Below, piece by piece: positions 23,497-28,373 of a DNA stretch of 28,373 nt. Source of the stretch: Bacillota bacterium (lineage in GTDB: Bacteria; Bacillota; Clostridia; Acetivibrionales; DSM-1351); NCBI GenBank assembly GCA_023415305.1, contig JAEZKZ010000098.1, positions 1 to 28,373 on the forward strand. Direction: 5' to 3'. A program made the translations under genes and the position numbers. Every line of letters begins with the position of its first letter. Position 1 is the stretch's first letter. A model generated the notes under the pieces. The model was not told the origin of the DNA and made no database searches. It saw nothing but the letters and a program-made list of their open reading frames with translations.

Positions 23497-25518
23497 TTAT
23501 TTTGCCAATATCCTATCTGCAAGTACCGTGGGTTCTGTAACAGGAGCGGAACATGCGAAGTTTCTGCAGACATATGCAGCCGGTTTGTCACCCTGTTCCT
23601 TGTAGTCTGCAATGAAAGGTATCAGATTAAAAAGTTCAGGTGTGATATTTGCTATTGAGACTGAAAAAGGGCTATAGATACTGTTATAGGTTTTGAGCAA
23701 TTCGCTGTTTGTTTTCCCTACAATTACAACTTCTGAAGCTCTGTCTGAAATCAGATACAAGTATGCACAGAGCATATAGCTATGGCCTGTAGGAGCTGCT
23801 TCAATCTCTTCACTGAAATAGTCCAGAATTTCTTTAGCCGTATCTTCCAGCTCATGTCTGCCGGTTAATCGCGCAATACGCAGAAGATTCATTACTGCGG
23901 CGGAATTACCTGAGGGGATTGCACCATCATAGCTTTCTTTAGGACGGGTAATCAATTCCTCGGAATCATGCCCATAAAGGAAGAGGCCGGGGGCATCCTG
24001 GTCACCAAAAAGGTCAAGCATATCAGCATTCAGCTTTAGTGCTTTTTCCAGGAATTTCGCATCATAGGTGGCTTCATAAAGCTCAAGAAGACCCCAGACG
24101 AGAAAGGAGTAATCCTCAAGATATGCATTAAAAGCAGCTTCGCCATCACGGTATCTGGCAAGAAGGCGTCCGTCATACCTTATTAGCTTCTTAAAGATAA
24201 ATTCCGCGCAAGCTTCAGCGGCAGTAACAAATTTCGGCTGGTTCAACACTCTGCCGCAATAGGCCATTGCTGCCATCATCAAGCCATTCCAGGCTGTCAG
24301 TATTTTATCATCTTTATAAGGGTGTACACGCTTTTTGCGGTGTTCGTACAATCTCCGGCGACAGCTTTCAATAAAATCCTTTTTATGGTCGGGTAATATA
24401 CCTGTTTCTATTAAGTTGGGAATATTTCTGCCTTCAAAATTACCTCTGTTTGTTATGTCATAGAGTTTACAGTATTCCTCGGCAGACTCACCTAATACTT
24501 CTCTGACCTCGTCCACCGACCAAACATAGAACTTTCCTTCTTCACCCTCGGAGTCGGCATCTTCGGCCGAACAAAAACCGCCTTCATCAGAAGTCATATC
24601 TCTTAGAACGTACTCCAGTATTTCAGAGGCAGTTTCAGAATATTCTGTTTTTCCTGTAGCGCTGAATGCTTCGGCGTAGGCATGGGCAAGAAGTGCGTTA
24701 TCATAAAGCATTTTTTCAAAATGAGGTACCAGCCACTTCTTGTCAGTTGAGTACCTGCTGAAGCCGTAGCCAATATGGTCATAAATTCCACCGTTTTTCA
24801 TTGAGGACAGTGTTTTTTCAACTATTTCCATGGCGTAGGGCTCCTTACTGTTATACCAATAGCGCAGCAGAAAAAGCAGGTTATGGGGAGTCGGGAATTT
24901 CGGGGCTCTGCCAAACCCGCCGTAACTACTGTCAAAACTATATTTAAGGTGAGAGAAAGCATCGTGTACCACTGCTTCGTTTATCTCACCGTCAGCTGCA
25001 CCTTTCTCCGTTTTTTGGAAGGCCAAAATTTCACGGGCTGATTCCAATAGTGTATCCCTCTTGTTTTGCCACGCATTATGCACAGTTTGGAGCAGGCTCA
25101 TCAAACCCATCATACCTCTACTGTCGCCCTTGGGAAAATAAGTCCCTGCAAAAAACGGATGCTTTTCAGGAGTGAGGAACACAGTTAAAGGCCATCCACC
25201 TTGGCCTGTAAGTGATTGGCATACCGACATGTATATGCTGTCTATGTCCGGACGTTCCTCACGGTCAACTTTGATGCATATAAAGTATTTATTCAGAAGC
25301 TGGGCAACTTCTCCGTCCTCAAAGGACTCTCGCTCCATTACATGACACCAATGACATGTCGAGTAACCGATTGACAAGAATATTGGTTTATCTTCGCCTG
25401 TTGCTCTTGAAAAGGCTTCCGGTCCCCAGGGGTACCAGTCTACTGGGTTATGGGCGTGTTGGAGAAGATAAGGGGATTTTTCATTAATTAGTTTATTTGT
25501 ATATTTGTGTTCAGGCAT
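23497..25518 (-). CDS. Thioredoxin-domain protein, DUF255/YyaL family
   Basis: A 673-residue cytoplasmic protein of the YyaL/SPATA20 family. The N-terminal 170 residues form the DUF255 thioredoxin-like domain: SPYLLQHAHNPVDWYPWG, KPIFLSIGYSTCHWCHVM with the Cys-X-X-Cys pair, VDREERPD and GGWPLTVFLTP. The remainder (about 180-673) is an alpha-helical barrel-like region related to sugar epimerase/glycosidase toroids (FPTPHNLLFLLRY, LYDNALLAHAY, KILTAWNGLM). The exact activity is not established in the family. AAAGGA lies before ATG 25518. A broken copy of the first part of this gene lies 1.4 kb further right at 26901-27017, in the same orientation. Confidence 0.93.
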   Translation of the reverse strand: MPEHKYTNKLINEKSPYLLQHAHNPVDWYPWGPEAFSRATGEDKPIFLSIGYSTCHWCHVMERESFEDGEVAQLLNKYFICIKVDREERPDIDSIYMSVCQSLTGQGGWPLTVFLTPEKHPFFAGTYFPKGDSRGMMGLMSLLQTVHNAWQNKRDTLLESAREILAFQKTEKGAADGEINEAVVHDAFSHLKYSFDSSYGGFGRAPKFPTPHNLLFLLRYWYNSKEPYAMEIVEKTLSSMKNGGIYDHIGYGFSRYSTDKKWLVPHFEKMLYDNALLAHAYAEAFSATGKTEYSETASEILEYVLRDMTSDEGGFCSAEDADSEGEEGKFYVWSVDEVREVLGESAEEYCKLYDITNRGNFEGRNIPNLIETGILPDHKKDFIESCRRRLYEHRKKRVHPYKDDKILTAWNGLMMAAMAYCGRVLNQPKFVTAAEACAEFIFKKLIRYDGRLLARYRDGEAAFNAYLEDYSFLVWGLLELYEATYDAKFLEKALKLNADMLDLFGDQDAPGLFLYGHDSEELITRPKESYDGAIPSGNSAAVMNLLRIARLTGRHELEDTAKEILDYFSEEIEAAPTGHSYMLCAYLYLISDRASEVVIVGKTNSELLKTYNSIYSPFSVSIANITPELFNLIPFIADYKEQGDKPAAYVCRNFACSAPVTEPTVLADRILAK

Positions 25519-25648
25519 TTTTTTTGTCCTTTCTTTTAGTATAACATGTATTTATTCATAGTTATTCCCAATGTTAAGTAATAGTATAAAATGCACAGGT
25601 TTCATAAAGAATCGATTGACTTATAAACTAACATATTATACCATTTTA

Positions 25649-25690
<42 letters not shown>

Positions 25691-25744
25691 GCCAATTGTA
25701 TTGTGAACTTATGAGTATTAAGCATTAAACAAAGGAGACATATA

Positions 25745-26833
25745 ATGATGACTGAAAGGCAACTTATTGATTGGCTACTTGAAAATGCGAGTGAAGTTAT
25801 AAAGTATAGGGTAGCCAGAGAGTTTTTGGACGAAAATGTATATTTTGACTTTGAAAGAATGCAGATAGAACTCCTTAAGAATCCTGATGTTCAAGTATGG
25901 TTAAAGAATCTAAAGCCAGAAATTCCATTCAAATGGAATTTGATACATGGAAGTTTTGATTGGCAATTTGAAAATTCGATGCTAAAGGTAATTAGATTAG
26001 GACTTCATGCTGGAATTCCTGAAGTTGATGAAATTGCGAAGTACTATATAAATTATCTTGAAACGGAAAGTGTAAAAACAGAAAATAAGCGGGAACTTTT
26101 CAATTCTATAATTGTAGCAACAATGTTATTGGCTGTTGGATACACAGATGATATTGTTAGGGATTTTATGAAGAATAGCCTTGATTCATTATCAAAATTT
26201 ACAGACAATAAGAATTACCATATTTATGTTGAAAACAGAGATGATTATAAGGGAATACCTAAAAATTGGAAACATTCCCCTATAATTAAACCCCAACTTT
26301 TAAAGGAGCATGGTTTCTGCTATCCTATGGTATATGATTTGATTGGATTAAGTAGTATGTATAGTTTGGCAGACGGTAGTACAAACGAAAAGGTTAATTC
26401 TGTAATCAAATATATCCTTTGCGATGATTTCCACAACAAAATTAAGGACGGATATGGAATTTTAGCTGTGGGAGAGGGCAGATATCATAGTATGGGGTGG
26501 GACCCAAAACTACCAGGATATTTTGATGTTTCAGATTATGCAAAGACTTCTCCACACCAACTTTTATTTTATGCAGATATCCTATCGAAATATCCAATTG
26601 CAGTAAAATCAAGATGGTACAGCAATGTTATAACACACTTAGAGCAGTTTAAGACTGAGATTGGAACATACTGCTTCCCAAAAGAATATCTAAGAGAAAA
26701 GACAGGATACGCAGTTCAGGGTTTCCATTTAGGTTTAGGAGAAAATAAGAGAAAGAAAACATGGTGTGAAGTTGAGTCTACATTTATCATGCTAAAATTA
26801 AAAAAGTCTCTACAAATACAAGTATTATTTTGA
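25745..26833 (+). CDS. Unrecognised protein, possibly alpha/alpha-toroid (terpene-cyclase-like fold)
   Basis: A 362-residue soluble protein with no signal peptide. The opening (RQLIDWLLENASEVIKYRVA, then LLKNPDVQVWLKNL) resembles clostridial proteins with helical repeats of the squalene-cyclase/prenyltransferase toroid type; I hold this loosely. Notable clusters are FKWNLIHGSFDWQFENSM, HGFCYPMVYDLIGLSSMYS and GRYHSMGWDP. No catalytic DXDD-like motif is apparent, so an enzyme role is not claimed. AAAGGAG stands 7 nt before ATG 25745; ATG 25748 is also possible. The base composition is more AT-rich than that of the neighbouring DUF255 gene. It lies between an intact DUF255 gene and a DUF255 relic, which suggests insertion or rearrangement. 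Confidence 0.6.
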   Translation: MMTERQLIDWLLENASEVIKYRVAREFLDENVYFDFERMQIELLKNPDVQVWLKNLKPEIPFKWNLIHGSFDWQFENSMLKVIRLGLHAGIPEVDEIAKYYINYLETESVKTENKRELFNSIIVATMLLAVGYTDDIVRDFMKNSLDSLSKFTDNKNYHIYVENRDDYKGIPKNWKHSPIIKPQLLKEHGFCYPMVYDLIGLSSMYSLADGSTNEKVNSVIKYILCDDFHNKIKDGYGILAVGEGRYHSMGWDPKLPGYFDVSDYAKTSPHQLLFYADILSKYPIAVKSRWYSNVITHLEQFKTEIGTYCFPKEYLREKTGYAVQGFHLGLGENKRKKTWCEVESTFIMLKLKKSLQIQVLF

Positions 26834-26900
26834 TAAATCTGCTTATATAGAAGTAATTAGATAATGAGTAGATATTTAAGAAATCTCTGCCATATGCCGA

Positions 26901-27017
26901 CATGGCACCAATGACATGTCGAGTATCCGATGCTTAAAAATATTGGCTTATCTTCGCTCACCGCTCTCGCAAATGCTTCGGGGCCCCAGGGATACCAGTC
27001 AACTGGGTTGTGAGCGT
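26901..27017 (-). pseudogene. Relic of a second DUF255/YyaL gene
   Basis: On the minus strand it codes AHNPVDWYPWGPEAFARAVS and then EDKPIFLSIGYSTCHWCHV, 36 of 39 residues identical to the intact protein at 23497-25518. DNA identity by eye is about 81 % over 117 bp (22 differences). Matching stops abruptly on both sides: the first 20 residues and everything after CHWCHV are missing. An open frame runs on to 26857-27048, but its ends are unrelated. It is not a working gene. Confidence 0.85.
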
Positions 27018-27628
27018 TGGATTTGGGTCTTCCATAAGATAGCCACAATAATGGCTAATAACTATTCCAGAAGTAAAATCTGAACTAACAATTAGAAATT
27101 ATACAAAGTTGTTTTCTCGATTCCATAATAAATTTAATTATTAGAATTACTATTATCTATATCAATTTTTGGCATAGGGGCGTTTGGCTCTGCATCCTAT
27201 CCATTGTTTAGCTATATAAACTCCATACAGCACCTTTCAATATTTTAAGGTTGGGTATTGTCACTATTATATCATTCATTGCTAATTAATACCGAATAAT
27301 GACATATGAGATACCCGAAGTCATTATATATCCTGAAGGCATATGAGTAGTATTTGATGTAAGATTTAATCAATAGTGTTTTTGCCCCATACCCACAATA
27401 ATTGTTTCCCTCAAAGCTCCTAGATTCTGCTATGGTTAATTGACTCCAAGAAATGCCAATGATATAATTTTGAACTAAGATAGGCGAATTTTGTCAGATT
27501 CATGCCAATTACTTTTCAATTATGACAAATTTGGTTTCAACGGTTAGGTTATATTAGTGGAAGGCGTAACCAGCTCTATTTATAGTTAATCCAGTACTCA
27601 ACAAAATAAGCAAGGAGGATTTGCGAAC
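27018..27628. other. Gene-poor stretch before the SLH-like gene
   Basis: About 600 bp without a supported gene. A minus-strand frame is open for 73 codons (27275-27493) but has no start codon and no recognised family. An inverted repeat ATAATGAC/GTCATTAT lies near 27295-27326, and an imperfect one (ATTTTGTCA with TGACAAAT) near 27488-27530, upstream of the SLH-like gene. No convincing sigma-A promoter with good spacing was found. TATATT near 27550 could be a -10 box. Confidence 0.35.
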
Positions 27629-28373
27629 ATGAGAAATTTCAGAAAGTTAACTGCAGTTGTTGTAGCAATAGCATTAGTGCTTACTTCCATAACTGCAGTA
27701 TTGGCGGCTGATGCAGCAACAATAGCAAACGCTGACAAAGCTGCAACATTGAAAGATCTTGGTCTCTATTCAGGTCAGGATGCAAACGATCCTAAAGTTG
27801 GTTTAGAGGACGCATTGACTACTCAGGATTCATTAATCTTTTTAGCAAAGCTATTTGGTTACAACGAGGCTGCTTCTGCATTAACAGCTGACCAAGTAAC
27901 AGAAGCATTAGCTAAATTTGATGATGCTGCCAGTATATCAGACTATGCTAAGCAGGTAGTTGCCTATTCAGCAACAAATAGTATTTTAAGCGGTTTAACA
28001 AAGGATGGAAAATTCTTTGTAGGCGCTAAGGATACTGTTACAGCTGCCAGATTTGCTACATTCATGCTCAAGCAAATGGGTTATACTGTTCCAGATTACA
28101 AATTATCAGTTGCCAAACTTGCAGAAGCTAATGGAAGCAAGGTTGATGCAGCATTAACCGGTGATTTAACCAGAGATGATGCAGTTGGCGTAATGTTTGG
28201 TGCTCTAACAGCTGAAAAGGCTTCTGGAAAAACAGTTATCGCTGATATAGTTGGTGACAATGCTGACTTAAAGGCAAAGGCTGAAAAACTTGGCTTAATA
28301 GCTACACCACCTGAGCCCAAAGACTTAATTGATGGCGGCAGTTCAAGTGGAAGTAGATCAAGAGGCGGTGGCT
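27629..28373 (+). CDS. Secreted SLH-like (S-layer homology) protein, partial
   Basis: The gene starts at ATG 27629 behind AAGGAGG and runs off the window after 248 codons. Residues 1-26 form a signal peptide (MRNFRKLTAVVVAIALVL, cleavage near AVLA-AD). Residues about 30-230 are Ala-rich and contain S-layer-homology-like units: EDALTTQDSLIFLAKLFGY, ISDYAKQVVAYSATNSILSG and DTVTAARFATFMLKQMGY. The visible part ends in a Gly/Ser/Arg-rich linker (DGGSSSGSRSRGGG), so another domain should follow. SLH domains anchor proteins to the secondary cell-wall polymer of Gram-positive bacteria. Codon choice resembles that of the PEP carboxykinase and suggests strong expression. The missing 3' part decides its function. 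Confidence 0.8.
   Translation, partial: MRNFRKLTAVVVAIALVLTSITAVLAADAATIANADKAATLKDLGLYSGQDANDPKVGLEDALTTQDSLIFLAKLFGYNEAASALTADQVTEALAKFDDAASISDYAKQVVAYSATNSILSGLTKDGKFFVGAKDTVTAARFATFMLKQMGYTVPDYKLSVAKLAEANGSKVDAALTGDLTRDDAVGVMFGALTAEKASGKTVIADIVGDNADLKAKAEKLGLIATPPEPKDLIDGGSSSGSRSRGGG

Noticed and set aside
26857..27048. 63-codon minus-strand frame as a real thioredoxin-like gene
   Set aside because: Only 39 residues match the DUF255 family and both ends are unrelated sequence. It is a relic, not a gene.

Overview
The window reads as chromosomal DNA of a low-GC Gram-positive bacterium of the class Clostridia. The signs are AT-rich intergenic DNA, strong AGGAGG-type ribosome binding sites, many U-tailed intrinsic terminators, a CD3324/Mor-like small regulator, a GTP-type PEP carboxykinase, YesN-like AraC response regulators and an S-layer-type secreted protein. 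A domain-permuted cytoplasmic GH3 glycosidase fits a plant-polysaccharide degrader of the Ruminiclostridium (Clostridium cellulolyticum/papyrosolvens) kind. The genus is an inference, not a proof. I see no rRNA, tRNA, CRISPR array, transposase or phage module.

Layout. 0.45-3.2 kb: permuted GH3 beta-glycosidase. 3.5-6.1 kb: three-gene ABC-2 exporter operon (ATPase plus two permeases). 6.1-6.75 kb: a gene-poor stretch that is rich in RNA signals. It holds two strong sigma-A-like promoters, two micro-ORFs with the same AAGGAGTG ribosome site, competing hairpins including a possible pseudoknot, and three intrinsic terminators. 6.76-7.03 kb: small HTH regulator with an apparent CTG start. 7.1-18.2 kb: signalling block with an AraC regulator, an HD-GYP protein, a lipoprotein with a C-terminal Ig-like domain, a 40-residue basic protein, a hybrid histidine kinase with REC and HPt, a REC-histidine kinase, a REC-AraC response regulator, and a membrane PAS-GGDEF-HD-GYP protein. 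18.3-19.8 kb: NCS2 purine permease behind an unusual nested inverted repeat. 19.9-21.0 kb: two-lobed P-loop protein (PRK06851-like) with one dead P-loop. 21.6-23.4 kb: PEP carboxykinase (GTP) with a long leader. 23.5-25.5 kb: DUF255/YyaL-type thioredoxin-domain protein. 25.7-26.8 kb: unrecognised 362-residue protein preceded by a heptanucleotide tandem repeat. 26.9-27.0 kb: a decayed fragment of a second DUF255 gene. 27.63 kb to the end: start of a secreted SLH-like protein, cut by the window edge.

How they may work together. The central block has the parts of a phosphorelay (hybrid kinase with HPt, REC-kinase, REC-AraC regulator) next to c-di-GMP turnover enzymes, so membrane or redox sensing may be coupled to c-di-GMP level and transcription. 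The most unexplained DNA is the 6.15-6.69 kb double small-RNA/micro-ORF locus. The strongest evolutionary trace is the DUF255 relic at 26.9 kb, whose differences from the intact gene are mostly synonymous.
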